Of a stretch of DNA of 64,000 nucleotides, positions 1-9,402 are shown one piece after another (the first letter of the stretch is position 1; each line of letters begins with the position of its first letter). This DNA comes from Labrenzia sp. DG1229. GTDB taxonomy: Bacteria > Pseudomonadota > Alphaproteobacteria > Rhizobiales > Stappiaceae. The stretch lies in contig NZ_KI928930.1 in the NCBI RefSeq assembly GCF_000521215.1, positions 204,033 through 268,032 on the forward strand, in the 5' to 3' direction. Position numbers and translations under genes: made by a program. The notes under the pieces were generated by a model. The model was not told the DNA's origin. It made no database searches and worked only from the letters and a program-made list of their open reading frames with translations.

Positions 1-761
1 ATCGACTGCGTCGTTCGGCGCCAGCCGAGTGCGATACCCTGGCCTGCAACGGCTGCCTGAAGGGCAACCGGGTAGCTGTCGAACTGAACAACACGCGGGC
101 GCTTGGGCTCCTTTACTTCAATGGCTTCGAACCAGTCTGACCAGTCCATCCAGTCCTGGGGAATGACCCGATGTGACAGCAGCGGATAGGCAGCGAGTTC
201 CCGGGGTTTCAATCTCCGGTTCTGCTTCTTCAGGAGCTTAGGCGCACAAACTGGAAATATGTCGTCCGATGCCGTAAATGCCAGCCTTGCAGTGCCGGAT
301 GGACGGCCGGTTGTTTGAACGGCCACGTCGAAATGTTCTTGTGCTTCGGTGATCGGATTGAGCGAGCTTACAACTCTCAGTTCAATCCCGGGATGGCGCT
401 CATGAAAACGTGCAAGCCGTGGCATCAGCCAGTAAAAGGCTTCGCATAGCTGGCAATGCAGAACCAGCTCCTCTGACCGCCCGTCGCCTCTCAGCAGCGC
501 CATCTCCTCGGCGATATCAGTGAGAGCGTGGCCCACGACCTGGCCAAGCCTGCGTCCCTCGTTCGTGACAAAGACCGCTCTGTTCCGGCGCTCGAAAAGT
601 GCCGTTCCGAGCTCATGTTCGAGTTGGGCAATTTGCTTGCTGACTGCTGTTTGGGTCATGCCGAGCTCGTCTGCGGCCCGTGAAAAACTTTCAAGGCGCA
701 CAGCAGCTTCGAAAGGTTTTAGGCGGGAAAGCGGCGGGAGCGAATGGCGTAATTTATTCAT
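1..761 (-). CDS. LysR-family transcriptional regulator (GcvA-like), 3' end cut by window
   Basis: My reading of the minus strand from ATG at 761 gives an open frame to the window edge (about 253 codons). The N-terminus has the LysR winged helix: LPPLSRLKPFEAAVRLESF, then RAADELGMTQTAVSKQIAQLE, then LFERR. The effector domain follows, with a GQGIALGW-like segment near the edge. The LPPL...FEAA opening is typical of the GcvA subgroup. The gene is divergent from the EamA transporter at 893, with about 130 bp between them, so a LysR-regulated export gene is the simple reading. The C-terminus lies outside the window. Family assignment is firm; the target and effector are unknown. Confidence 0.88.
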   Translation of the reverse strand, partial: MNKLRHSLPPLSRLKPFEAAVRLESFSRAADELGMTQTAVSKQIAQLEHELGTALFERRNRAVFVTNEGRRLGQVVGHALTDIAEEMALLRGDGRSEELVLHCQLCEAFYWLMPRLARFHERHPGIELRVVSSLNPITEAQEHFDVAVQTTGRPSGTARLAFTASDDIFPVCAPKLLKKQNRRLKPRELAAYPLLSHRVIPQDWMDWSDWFEAIEVKEPKRPRVVQFDSYPVALQAAVAGQGIALGWRRTTQS

Positions 762-892
762 AACTTCAGCTCATGCCAAAATGCGGAAATATCGCTTTTT
801 TACAATATCCATCCATGATTTCAAATACGAATTACGTGGTCGGTCACATTCCGTGCTTGCATAGCTGACCCATCGAACAGCCGGAGTTGCAA

Positions 893-1861
893 ATGTCGTC
901 CACTGCAAGGATTGGACTTGTGTATTGTCTCGTCTTCGTTTCCCTGGAGGCCTTTCAGGCAGTTTATCTCGGGGCGGTTTTCCAGAAAGTCGACTCGTTT
1001 TTGGTTGGGGCGTGGGTCTTCGGCATTTCTGTTGTCGGCTGCACCTTGATGACTGCCATTTTCCGGCCTGATGAACTTGCAGTGTCATTGAGGGCGTGGA
1101 GAATTGTACTCGCACTCAATCTGTTCGCAGCGGTGACGTGGTGCACCTATTTCCTGGCAGTTCAGCTCATCGAACCGGCGATTGTATTCACGATCTTTTC
1201 GGGCATGGTCCCGATGGGTACGGTTCTGGCGAAACTGATTGGTTTGCCGGAGGCGTCGTCCTTCAGGCGGAAGTCGGTTGATCTGGGCAACATCCTGATT
1301 TTCCTGGCGATCTTGTTTCTCGCTGCGATAACGGTTTTGGGCTTCTCCGGATTTGTGCGTGGAGGCTGGGTCATGGGTGTGGCTGGGGTTGTCTTGTCTG
1401 CGCTTTCGGGCACCTGCACGGCCTTTGTCATTCTTTTTTCCGTACGCCTGAATGGTCATGGCGTGGGTCCGTTGGCACAATTCGGGCTTCGTTTCTTGCT
1501 GTATACGTGTCTTGCCCTGATCGCGCTCGCGGCAGGTCTGGACAATAAGGGAGATCACACCCTAGCCGCGGATTTTGCCTTGGTTGTCCTGATCGGATTG
1601 GCCGTCATTGCCTTCCCCCTTTATCTGGTTCAAAGAGCGATCCCGCTCCTCCATGCGTCGGTGATAGCTGCCATGACGGCCCTTGGCCCGGTAATGGTGT
1701 TTTTGATGCAATTGCTGGAAAGACGGGTCGACTATTCGGGAGCGACACTTGTGGGGGTGAGTATCTACATGGCTGGTGCCTTGCTCGCGGTTTTCGGTGC
1801 GACGCAACCGGCGGCAGGTTCAATCAGTCCAGGCAAGGACAGTCGAAATAACGGTCATTGA
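893..1861 (+). CDS. DMT-family (EamA) inner-membrane transporter
   Basis: 322 residues, almost entirely hydrophobic, with about ten predicted membrane segments in two EamA halves. This is the usual size and layout of drug/metabolite exporters. The second half contains the characteristic PLYLVQRAIPLLHAS...ALGPVMVFLMQ stretch. I chose ATG 893 over TTG 887 because GGAG at 883-886 is 6 bases before the ATG. The hydrophilic tail is short. It is divergent from the LysR gene, which probably controls it. The substrate cannot be read from the sequence; EamA proteins export amino acids, purines or small metabolites. Confidence 0.85.
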   Translation: MSSTARIGLVYCLVFVSLEAFQAVYLGAVFQKVDSFLVGAWVFGISVVGCTLMTAIFRPDELAVSLRAWRIVLALNLFAAVTWCTYFLAVQLIEPAIVFTIFSGMVPMGTVLAKLIGLPEASSFRRKSVDLGNILIFLAILFLAAITVLGFSGFVRGGWVMGVAGVVLSALSGTCTAFVILFSVRLNGHGVGPLAQFGLRFLLYTCLALIALAAGLDNKGDHTLAADFALVVLIGLAVIAFPLYLVQRAIPLLHASVIAAMTALGPVMVFLMQLLERRVDYSGATLVGVSIYMAGALLAVFGATQPAAGSISPGKDSRNNGH

Positions 1862-1910
1862 GTCCAGAAAATGAAAGTCTGTATTTCCTCGTCTGGCGTT
1901 TTATTGCAGA

Positions 1911-3311
1911 TCACATATCCAGGGACTCTTCTAGTTTTGCAATGAACGAGAGAACACTCGCATCCGCCCCGCGTGCGCCGATGACCTGAAGTGCTACGGG
2001 TAACCCTCTATGCGTCTTGCCGCAGGGAAGAACGCCCGCGGGCTGTTGCGTCAGGTTGATCGGGAAACTGAAGCTGGCCCATTCCGTCCAGCGTTCCAGG
2101 CCTGAACCTGGCGGGACTTCCAGCCCGGCTTCGAACGCCGGAATTGTGACCGCCGGCGACAGGATGAAATCATGGTCGGCAAGCGCCTGATCCATTCTTG
2201 CACCGAAGTCAGCTCTTTCGACCTGCGCTCCGACTAGACGCCGGGCGTCGAACGCAGCACCGGTGTCCGCTATCTCCACCAGACCCGGATCGATCCGGGC
2301 GCGGTCCGAGGCACCAAAAGGGGAAAGACGTGCGGCGGCACCGGAAAACCAGTGCACGTGGAACATGTCAAGAAGGTTCCTGCCAGGCAGTTCGAATGGC
2401 TCGACGATTGCCCCTTCCGCCTCCAGTGATTTCAGTTGCCGGTCGACAATCGCCGCGATTTCCGGATCCAGAGTGCCGGCCGGTGGTGTCGACCAGTAAC
2501 CGATGCGCAGTCCCTTGAGCGACACCGGCACCAGTTTCAGTGGTGCGAGCGCCGCCTCTCCCTGGTACCAGTCTCGCCGATCCCGGCCCGACATCGACTT
2601 GAGCATGGCAAAGGCGTCTGCAGCGTTGCGGCACATCGGGCCTATATGAGCAACGGTACCAAATGCACTGGCCGGATAGGCAGGAACCCGTGTGAATGTC
2701 GGTTTCAGCCCGGTGAGGCCGCAAAAGGCTGATGGAATTCTGATTGAACCGCCACCGTCGGTCCCCAGGTGAAAGACACCGGCGCCAAGTGCCGCCGCAA
2801 CGGCCGCGCCTCCGGATGATCCACCTGCGGTCATATCCTTGTTGTAGGGATTGCGGGTGATCCCGAACGCTTTGCTGTCGGTGACCGCTTTCCAGCCGAA
2901 TTCCGGTGTGGTTGTCTGCGCGAGGAAGATGACACCTGCATTTCGCATCAGCTGAACGCTCGGCGCATCCTCGATCGCAGGAGCGTCACTTGTAACAGAG
3001 CTTCCGTACCGCACCTGCCAGTCCTTGACCCAGACAATGTCCTTGATCGTTGCGGGGATGCCGTCGACCTCTGAAAGCGGTGCTCCATTTGACCAGCGGT
3101 TTTCCGAGGCTTTCGCAGCATCCAGCGCTCTGGCGTGATCGATGAACGAGAAGGCATTGAAGACGGGATCGATTTCCTCGGCTCTCGCAAGACATGCCCT
3201 GACGACCTCGACGGGAGAAACGGATTGCCGGCGATAGGCTTCGGCAAGCTCGCGAGCACTCATCTGACAGAGCGGGTCCGAGCTGTTAAACGCCGGGTCG
3301 TGGGTATTCAT
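1911..3311 (-). CDS. Amidase (amidase-signature family)
   Basis: 466 residues, the usual length for the amidase-signature family, which hydrolyses amides through a Ser-cisSer-Lys triad. All three residues are visible: Lys about 90 in ATIKDIVWV, cis-Ser about 166 in AGGSSGGAA, and nucleophile Ser about 189 in GTDGGGSIRIP. The family usually has DTGGS; here it is DGGGS. No signal peptide, so cytoplasmic. Start ATG 3311 is preferred to TTG 3317 because AGG upstream sits about 9 bases from the ATG. It stands alone between the EamA gene and the sensor kinase. The substrate is unknown; it is not GatA, since no GatB/C neighbours are present. Confidence 0.88.
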   Translation of the reverse strand: MNTHDPAFNSSDPLCQMSARELAEAYRRQSVSPVEVVRACLARAEEIDPVFNAFSFIDHARALDAAKASENRWSNGAPLSEVDGIPATIKDIVWVKDWQVRYGSSVTSDAPAIEDAPSVQLMRNAGVIFLAQTTTPEFGWKAVTDSKAFGITRNPYNKDMTAGGSSGGAAVAAALGAGVFHLGTDGGGSIRIPSAFCGLTGLKPTFTRVPAYPASAFGTVAHIGPMCRNAADAFAMLKSMSGRDRRDWYQGEAALAPLKLVPVSLKGLRIGYWSTPPAGTLDPEIAAIVDRQLKSLEAEGAIVEPFELPGRNLLDMFHVHWFSGAAARLSPFGASDRARIDPGLVEIADTGAAFDARRLVGAQVERADFGARMDQALADHDFILSPAVTIPAFEAGLEVPPGSGLERWTEWASFSFPINLTQQPAGVLPCGKTHRGLPVALQVIGARGADASVLSFIAKLEESLDM

Positions 3312-3491
3312 CGGCAATCGCCTTTTTGTTCTGTTCCGCCTGGATGGTATTGGATTTTCAGGCCCTGGCCATACCTAATCAGCTTTCTTGATAGATGAGA
3401 ACGGAACATCAACAGTTGTGAGAGTGGATAGCGTCGCGATGGCTGTTCGACAATCATATTCGTGATGCAGGCAGATACTCCATGACGGTCG

Positions 3492-4784
3492 TCAGTTTGC
3501 GTCGGACACCAGCGGCAGGCTGACGCGGAGCACGGAAGCCCCCTCCAGGCCGGTGACGACGAAGGCTGTGCCACCATGTGCTTCGGCGATCTTGCGCACA
3601 AGGGGCAGGCCAAGACCGTAGCCGTCCACATTCTGCTTGTCGGAGGCGCGAAAAAAAGGCTGGAAGACATTTTCCCTGTCTTGTTCCGCGATGCCGTTAC
3701 CGCAGTCGATCACGTCGATCTTGACGATATTGCCTGATACGGAGAGGCTGATCGTCACCGGCGGTTTGCCATGTTTGAACCCGTTTTCCAGAAGATTTCC
3801 GAGCATGCGATGCAAAAGCCGCGGGTCGCCGACGATTTCGGGCGCACGTCCGGAATACGAGCAATTTTCGAAACGTGCGCATTCCTCGGCGATCAATGCG
3901 AGAAGGTCGACCGGTTCGGTCTGGCCCATCGAGGCGCCTCCGTCGAGACGGCTCATGACAAGGATCTCGTCGATCAGGGCGTCAAGTTCGGCAATGTCCC
4001 GCTGGAGCGCGTTTCGCCGTTTCGCCGTCTGGTCTGTCTGCTCCATTTCGAGACCGAGTTTGATACGCGCGAGCGGCGTTCTCAATTCATGCGATGCGTT
4101 GGCAAGCAGGAGCCGGTGTGCTGTAACCAGCTTTTCGATCTTGTCAGCCGCTGCGTTGAATTTAAGGGCAAGCTGAGCGACTTCGTCCTGACCCTGCACG
4201 TCAACACGTGCGTGGAGATCTCCGGAGCCGATGCGCTCAACGCCCTGGCTCAGGGTTTCGAGACGTTTCGCCAGACGGCGGGAAATCGGATAGACGCCTA
4301 TCCCCACGCTGACGGCGACGAGTACCAGGGTAAGTAACAAGTTCAAGAGTGTACCGAGCGGGGCTCCGTCGTGTGCATCGGCAATCAGCTGGCGGCCGTC
4401 CGGGAGCATCAGGGAAAGAACAGGTCCGCCGCGTGTCCGGAACCAGCCGGTCTTGCCCGCATGTCGTTCCGGGGGCAGGTCGGCTTCACCGAATGCTGCG
4501 ATCAGCTGGCCGTTTTTGTCGAACAGCGACAAGGCGATGTCGAGTTCCCCGCCAAGTCCTTCGATCGTGCGCCGCTGGTCGGCGATACTTGCGTCGGCTG
4601 CTGGCAGTGTCAGTGCAACGAATCGACTGACCGTGTCCAGGATGTTCCGGTTATGACGGTCCCGGCCCACAACCTCCCACAATATGCCTGACAGGATCAC
4701 CACCAGCACAAGACTTGCAACGATGGTCGCATAGATCTGGAGATAGAGCCGGCGCATCAGGATCGATGTGAAAAGGCGACGCAT
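3492..4784 (-). CDS. Envelope-stress sensor histidine kinase (CpxA-like)
   Basis: 430 residues. Two membrane segments (about 18-36 and 142-165) flank a periplasmic domain of about 100 residues. A HAMP domain follows (about 162-215), then the dimerisation/phosphoacceptor helix with H232 in ASHELRTPL, then an HATPase domain with N-box LLENGFKHG, G1 DCGNGI and G2 GYGLGLPLV. All catalytic motifs are intact. GGAG lies before ATG 4784, and the response regulator ends 9 bp upstream, so the two are co-transcribed. The CpxP/Spy-like gene at the head of the operon suggests it senses periplasmic or membrane stress. The cpxA symbol is withheld because the sensor domain is not recognisably orthologous. 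Confidence 0.9.
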   Translation of the reverse strand: MRRLFTSILMRRLYLQIYATIVASLVLVVILSGILWEVVGRDRHNRNILDTVSRFVALTLPAADASIADQRRTIEGLGGELDIALSLFDKNGQLIAAFGEADLPPERHAGKTGWFRTRGGPVLSLMLPDGRQLIADAHDGAPLGTLLNLLLTLVLVAVSVGIGVYPISRRLAKRLETLSQGVERIGSGDLHARVDVQGQDEVAQLALKFNAAADKIEKLVTAHRLLLANASHELRTPLARIKLGLEMEQTDQTAKRRNALQRDIAELDALIDEILVMSRLDGGASMGQTEPVDLLALIAEECARFENCSYSGRAPEIVGDPRLLHRMLGNLLENGFKHGKPPVTISLSVSGNIVKIDVIDCGNGIAEQDRENVFQPFFRASDKQNVDGYGLGLPLVRKIAEAHGGTAFVVTGLEGASVLRVSLPLVSDAN

Positions 4785-4793
4785 GTCGCGCTC

Positions 4794-5480
4794 CTATTCC
4801 TGCGACCGGGCGAAGACATACCCGGCACCTCGCACGGTGATAAGCCGGCGGGGTTTGTTGGGGTCGTCCTCGATTTCCGCACGAATGCGCGAAACATGCA
4901 CATCGATCGAGCGGTCGAAGGCTGCAAGGTTCTCGCCCTTGAGTGCATTCATTATCGTGTCTCGGGAAAGTACACGGCCGGCACGGCTTGCAAGAACTTC
5001 CAAAATCTGGAACTGGTGCGCAGTCAGGTTGCAGACGTGGCCGTCGACCCTTGCTTCCATCGCAAAGGAGTCAATTTCAAGCCTGCCGAAGCGCAATATT
5101 CTGGTGTCCGTTCCACTGCGACCGCGGCGCAACACCGCTTTCAGGCGGGCAAGCAGTTCTCGTGGTTCGAACGGCTTTGGCAGGTAATCGTCCGCGCCGA
5201 GTTCCAGTCCGATTATCCGGTCCATCGGCTCACCTTTCGCCGTGAGCATCAGGATCGGGGTTCGGTCGTTCGCCCGCAGCTTGCGGCAGACTTCCAGACC
5301 GTCGATGTCGGGCAGCATGATATCCAGCAGGATGGCGTCGAATTGCTGTCGTTTTTGCTGGTCCAGACCTTTCTGGCCGTTAGCGGCAATCGTGACCTTG
5401 AACCCCGAGGCGCCGAGATAGTCCCGGACCATCTCGGCAAGTCGGTTGTCATCCTCAATCAGGAGAATCTGCTGGGGCAT
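4794..5480 (-). CDS. OmpR-family response regulator (CpxR/RstA-like)
   Basis: 228 residues from ATG 5480; an in-frame TTG at 5489 is possible. The receiver domain has the acidic pair in LLIEDDN, phospho-accepting Asp about 53 in AILLDIMLPDIDG, the switch Thr in MLTAKGE, and the Lys in LPKPFEPREL. A C-terminal OmpR-type winged helix follows (LTAHQFQILEVLASRAGRVL, then DRSIDVHVSRIRAEIE). It is the second gene of a three-gene minus-strand operon: periplasmic LTxxQ protein, regulator, kinase. It probably activates its own operon and envelope-maintenance genes in response to the kinase encoded immediately downstream. Confidence 0.92.
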   Translation of the reverse strand: MPQQILLIEDDNRLAEMVRDYLGASGFKVTIAANGQKGLDQQKRQQFDAILLDIMLPDIDGLEVCRKLRANDRTPILMLTAKGEPMDRIIGLELGADDYLPKPFEPRELLARLKAVLRRGRSGTDTRILRFGRLEIDSFAMEARVDGHVCNLTAHQFQILEVLASRAGRVLSRDTIMNALKGENLAAFDRSIDVHVSRIRAEIEDDPNKPRRLITVRGAGYVFARSQE

Positions 5481-5502
5481 TCTTGGCAAGGCTCAGATAG
5501 GT

Positions 5503-6126
5503 TCAGCGATGGCGGAAACGTCGACCCATAGCACGGAATTCCTCGATACGCTCGTCGAGTTGTGCTCTCTGCTCGGGCGTGAGCACCGCAGCAACGTCGA
5601 CGATCATCGCGGTCAACGTCTTGCTGATCTCATCCGCCACGGCCAGTTTTTCAGCGCGCAGCGCCTCGATTGCAACGCGATCGATTTCCTGTGCCAGTAG
5701 TAGTGCGCGCAGATCTTCCGAAACACTCGCGAATTCCCGGTGATTTTCCTTCATCCCGAGCGCGACCGGCGTCACGATGCTGACGATCTCTGTCTGCTGC
5801 TCCGGCGTGGCGTCGATCTCGATGGCGACATGGCGCACGACGCGCGTCAGTCGTTCCTTGATGTCGTCGTCGCTCATCCGGTGCAGCATGCCCGGACCAC
5901 CTCCACCTCGGCGCCAGCCCACGGTCTGAACGCTCGGGAGGTCCGCAAGACCGGCCGCGACAGCGCCGGACGCGACCAGATTACCGATCCCCGCTGTTTG
6001 TGGAGCGCTGGTCACGGCCAATGCGGTTCCGGACAGAATGCCGGCACAGATGACGCAAGCCGCGACGACACGCCCCGCTTTCGCTGTGCTTGATCTCAGG
6101 CGGGAGTTCTCAAGTTTGTTAAGCAT
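5503..6126 (-). CDS. Periplasmic CpxP/Spy-like LTxxQ protein
   Basis: 207 residues. The N-terminal hydrophobic segment (about 18-42) acts as a signal or membrane anchor. The remainder is helical and charged, with two LTxxQ-type repeats: ATPEQQTEI and LTPEQRAQLDERIEEF. This repeat pair defines the Spy/CpxP family of periplasmic chaperones and Cpx-pathway inhibitors. A GGGGPGM linker and a C-terminal RRFRHR basic tail are visible. AGGAG precedes ATG 6126. It heads the operon with the regulator 22 bp downstream and the kinase after that, so it probably acts as feedback inhibitor or accessory sensor. Confidence 0.8.
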   Translation of the reverse strand: MLNKLENSRLRSSTAKAGRVVAACVICAGILSGTALAVTSAPQTAGIGNLVASGAVAAGLADLPSVQTVGWRRGGGGPGMLHRMSDDDIKERLTRVVRHVAIEIDATPEQQTEIVSIVTPVALGMKENHREFASVSEDLRALLLAQEIDRVAIEALRAEKLAVADEISKTLTAMIVDVAAVLTPEQRAQLDERIEEFRAMGRRFRHR

Positions 6127-6660
6127 GGAAGGCTCCTGTGGGTTGAAGTAATCTTGAAGTGAAATGTCTGGCCATCAACGAAGTCACAAACTGGCCGCGT
6201 TCCGTTCCGGGTCGAAGATCAGCTACATGCAGTCTTTTTCCTTTTGGACATCACCGGTTCCTTTTGGACTTCGCCGGCAAAGGCAGGGGCGGAACCTGTT
6301 CAGCGCATTCCGGCAATCGGTCGGTCTGTCTTTTGCGTCCCCTGGCAATCTAGAATTGGATCGCTTCGGTTTCTGCCGTTCTTCGCTTTTGTAAAGAAAT
6401 GTAAAGTGGACCTTCCAAGGTTTTTTCTGAGGCCGGGTGAACGGGTTTCTGTGCTGTTAGTGAAACTTCGGGGACACGGGGTCTTCTGGCTTCTGCAATG
6501 ATTTTGGTCTTCAAAGGCCTGGCATCCCAAATTGTTCGAAAGTGTCATACAGCCGTAATGACTCGTCGGTATTGATCGTCTTGCACACCTGTGCAAAGAT
6601 CCTATCCTGCGCTGTGAATTCCTCAGGGAGGCGGCGCAAGACAGAAAGCAGGTGAGATTG
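6127..6660. other. Divergent intergenic region (Cpx-like operon / sugar ABC operon)
   Basis: 534 bp between two divergently transcribed operons. Frames here are shadows or lack ribosome sites. The right end carries the palindromic candidate LacI operator at 6581-6596. The left part presumably holds the promoter of the stress operon. I see no RNA gene or repeat. Confidence 0.5.
6581..6596. promoter_or_regulatory. Candidate LacI-type operator
   Basis: Perfect palindrome TTGCACA-CC-TGTGCAA, 65 bp before the start of the solute-binding-protein gene. An even-centred inverted repeat of this size is typical of LacI/GalR operators. The operon ends in a LacI regulator gene (12785), which is the likely ligand of the site. 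Confidence 0.6.
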
Positions 6661-8028
6661 ATGACTACTCTTGTTTCCAAACTGCGCCAGTCCACTGCGG
6701 CTGCCGTTCTGGCTCTCACAGCAGCGACCGTTGCCGGCGAAGCCTTCGCAAAAGATCTGACAATCACCGTATGGTCCGGGGGGTCCAACGACAGCGATGC
6801 GTATCGCTGGGAAGCCATTGAAATGGCTGCCGACATTCTGGAGCGCGAAGCTGCGATCCTCGGCGAAGACCTTAATATTACCGTTGAATCCAAGGGACAA
6901 TTCGGTAACTGGCAGGAATTCAAGCAGGCGGTTACGCTGGCAGCCGAAGCAGGTACTGCGCCGAATATCGTCGTTACCTCCCATCTCGATATCGCACCCT
7001 GGTCGGAAGCCGGCTACATCGTACCGGTCGAAGAATATCTCGACATCGATGCCTGGCCGCTCAGCGACATCTATCCCAACATTATGGAAATCGCGGCATT
7101 CGATGATGTGCAGTGGGGTCTGCCGCAGGATGCGGAAAGCCGTCCGTTTTTCTTCTGGAAAGACACCTTGAAAAAGATCGGCTACAGCGACGAAGATATT
7201 GCTGCAATTCCGGCCAGGGTTGAAGCTGGTGAGTACACGCTGCAGAATGTTCTCGAAGACGCCAAGAAGGCCGTTGACATGAACGTCGTGGAGGAAGGCT
7301 ACGGCTTTTACCCACGCGTTTCCAACGGTCCAGACTACGCGCAATTCTACCAGTCTTTCGGCGGGCAGCTTCTTGATCCGGATAGCGGCAAGCTGGTCCT
7401 CGACAAGAAGGCGATGGAAGAATTCTACCAGTTCTTCGTCGATGCTGTTGATGCCGGAATAACCCGTAAGAACCATCTCGGAACAGATTGGGGCCAATGG
7501 TACAACGAGGTCGCCAATGGCAAGGCCGCCATCTGGCATGGCGGCACCTGGCACTATGGCCGCTATGCCCAGGAAGGCAACGAGGATTTCTGGAACACGA
7601 TCGAGTTTTCCCTGATCCCGGCCGGCACTGAAAATGGGCGCGCCAACACCATTACGCACCCGTTGGTCTATCTCATCACCGACAATGCGGATGACGAGGC
7701 AGAAGAAATCGCGGCCAATCTCGTGAAAATAGCTTCCGAGCCGCGCCTCAATACGCTGCACGCGATCAAATCCAATCACCTCGGTATTTCCAGGCAGCAG
7801 TCCAACATCGAGCTCTATTCGAACAACCGCTGGGCTGACGAAGCGACTGACCGCCTGCTTGCCCACGCGAACTCTCAACCGAACCACGTCAACTACGGCG
7901 CGTACTCGGAAGCTTTGTTCAAGGGACTTGAAGCGGCCTGGACCGGCACAAAAACTCCGGCCGAGGCGGTTGCCGAGGTTGAAGTTCAAATGAAAGCCAC
8001 ACTCGGCGATGAATTGATCGTCCGCTAA
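6661..8028 (+). CDS. ABC transporter solute-binding protein (family 1, UgpB/MalE type)
   Basis: 455 residues from ATG 6661, which has AGGTG about 6 bases upstream; GTG 6652 is the alternative. A Sec signal peptide (LRQSTAAAVLALTAATVAGEAFA, cleaved before KDLTITVW) exports it to the periplasm. The body resembles cluster-B sugar-binding proteins, with ITVWSGGSNDSDAYRW, FKQAV and an aromatic WGQWYNEV region. It is first in an operon with two permeases, an ATPase, a tandem phosphodiesterase and a LacI regulator. The phosphodiesterase suggests glycerophosphodiesters or a phosphodiester-linked sugar as ligand, but the binding protein alone would fit a plain sugar. Confidence 0.88.
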   Translation: MTTLVSKLRQSTAAAVLALTAATVAGEAFAKDLTITVWSGGSNDSDAYRWEAIEMAADILEREAAILGEDLNITVESKGQFGNWQEFKQAVTLAAEAGTAPNIVVTSHLDIAPWSEAGYIVPVEEYLDIDAWPLSDIYPNIMEIAAFDDVQWGLPQDAESRPFFFWKDTLKKIGYSDEDIAAIPARVEAGEYTLQNVLEDAKKAVDMNVVEEGYGFYPRVSNGPDYAQFYQSFGGQLLDPDSGKLVLDKKAMEEFYQFFVDAVDAGITRKNHLGTDWGQWYNEVANGKAAIWHGGTWHYGRYAQEGNEDFWNTIEFSLIPAGTENGRANTITHPLVYLITDNADDEAEEIAANLVKIASEPRLNTLHAIKSNHLGISRQQSNIELYSNNRWADEATDRLLAHANSQPNHVNYGAYSEALFKGLEAAWTGTKTPAEAVAEVEVQMKATLGDELIVR

Positions 8029-8050
8029 GCCCATCACCTAATCAGCAAGC

Positions 8051-8075
8051 GGACGGGGCGGCAACCGCCCTGTCC
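8051..8075 (+). terminator. Intercistronic stem-loop after the solute-binding-protein gene
   Basis: GGACGGGGCGG-CAA-CCGCCCTGTCC forms an 11-bp stem with one G-U pair, starting 23 bp after the stop codon of the binding-protein gene. No T-run follows. It more likely protects the upstream mRNA or attenuates permease expression than terminates fully. Confidence 0.65.
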
Positions 8076-8096
8076 GGCCTCAAACGGGAGCATCTT

Positions 8097-9398
8097 ATGC
8101 AACGCTCGAGCTGGCTGGGTTTGGCCTTTCTGTCTCCTGCACTCATCGTCGTCCTGTTGTTCTTCATGGTGCCGGTGGTGCTGACAGGCTTTTTTGCGTT
8201 CACCAACATGAGCACTGCAACGGGTGTGAAGGGCGGGGAATATGTCCTCAACGCCAGCGGATTGCGGGCGCTTGCGGATGCGGGGCTTCCTGCAAACACG
8301 CTGGATCAGATCGAAGGCGCCGGTTACCGGGTGGATGCCGGGGGACTGGAGGCCTTGGCTGCGGAGTTTGGTCAGCCGACTGCGGATGAATTCGGCAAAT
8401 TGCACGCTGGCGAGGTCTTTACCAAGCGACGCGATATCGAACGCGCGCTGAAAGGCTTACGCTCAAACCCGATCCGGAAAACGCGGGACCGCAAGGCCGC
8501 GGCTGAACTGTTCAAGCGGTCCATGATGAACGAGCGCTTCCCCACCTTGCCCGCATTTGAAGCGGCACTTGAGGAAGCGAAGATCCCGCAGGCCGATCGC
8601 CCTTTGATCACGAAGGTCGCCTATACGGGTTGGGTCTGGACAGCGGAAAATTTTGGCTTCCTGTTGTCATTGGAATCCACGTGGCAATACGCAAAGAACA
8701 CCGGGATCTATGTGGTGTTCACCCTGTCGTTCAACGTGCTTTTCGGGCTGTTCCTGGCAATTGCAACTTTCTATTTGCCGGCGGGGCAGGCGTCCACCTT
8801 TCGGGCGATCTGGTTTCTTCCACGCATACTTCCGCCTGTTCTTTATATCGTGATGTGGCGCTGGTTCACCTGGGACACCGGGTTCATCTCCACGGTGCTG
8901 TCCAGCTTCGGTGTGGCGCCAAAGAACTGGATGCTGGACACAGAGTTTCACGCCTGGACGACAATTGTCCTGATCAACGGATTTGTCGGTGCATCAATGG
9001 GAATGATCGTGTTTTCCTCCGCTATCCGTGCGATCCCGTCCTCCATGCTCTACGCCTCGGAAGTTGATGGTGCCAATCGGCTGCAGCAGATCTGGCACAT
9101 CATCTTGCCGCAGCTCCGTTGGCCGATCCTCTTCATTACGTCCTATCAGACCATGTCGCTGCTGACGTCGTTCGAGTACATCTACCTTGCGACCGATGGT
9201 GGTCCGGGAGGGGCGACAGAAGTTTGGGCCCTGGCGGCTTTCCACACGGCCCTCAACAACTACGGCGGCAACCTGCAATACGGGTTGGGTGCGACCTATG
9301 CCCTGCTCCTGGTCGTCATCGGCCTGATGGCGAGCCTTGCCTATCTGCGGCTGTTCAATTTCCGCAACTTGCTCATAAAACCGCGGATCGAGGGATAA
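8097..9398 (+). CDS. ABC transporter permease (MalF/UgpA type) with large periplasmic loop
   Basis: 433 residues, longer than the roughly 290-300 usual for UgpA. After the first membrane helix (about 10-32) comes a soluble insert of about 140 residues (about 45-185), then five further helices. The permease EAA loop is EVDGANRLQQIWHIILPQLRW. An enlarged loop between the first two helices is also seen in MalF, where it contacts the binding protein. Start ATG 8097 follows GGGAG. The next permease starts 4 bp after the stop, so the pair is translationally linked and forms the heterodimeric pore. Confidence 0.88.
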   Translation: MQRSSWLGLAFLSPALIVVLLFFMVPVVLTGFFAFTNMSTATGVKGGEYVLNASGLRALADAGLPANTLDQIEGAGYRVDAGGLEALAAEFGQPTADEFGKLHAGEVFTKRRDIERALKGLRSNPIRKTRDRKAAAELFKRSMMNERFPTLPAFEAALEEAKIPQADRPLITKVAYTGWVWTAENFGFLLSLESTWQYAKNTGIYVVFTLSFNVLFGLFLAIATFYLPAGQASTFRAIWFLPRILPPVLYIVMWRWFTWDTGFISTVLSSFGVAPKNWMLDTEFHAWTTIVLINGFVGASMGMIVFSSAIRAIPSSMLYASEVDGANRLQQIWHIILPQLRWPILFITSYQTMSLLTSFEYIYLATDGGPGGATEVWALAAFHTALNNYGGNLQYGLGATYALLLVVIGLMASLAYLRLFNFRNLLIKPRIEG

Positions 9399-9402
9399 AG
9401 AC

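Noticed and set aside
6300-6923. 207-codon minus frame between stress operon and ABC operon
   Set aside because: It overlaps the solute-binding-protein start antisense, has no ribosome site and no recognisable content.
6511-8037. Long 508-codon minus-strand frame
   Set aside because: It lies antisense to the solute-binding-protein gene, has no ribosome site or family resemblance, and the plus frame has a clear signal peptide and family motifs.
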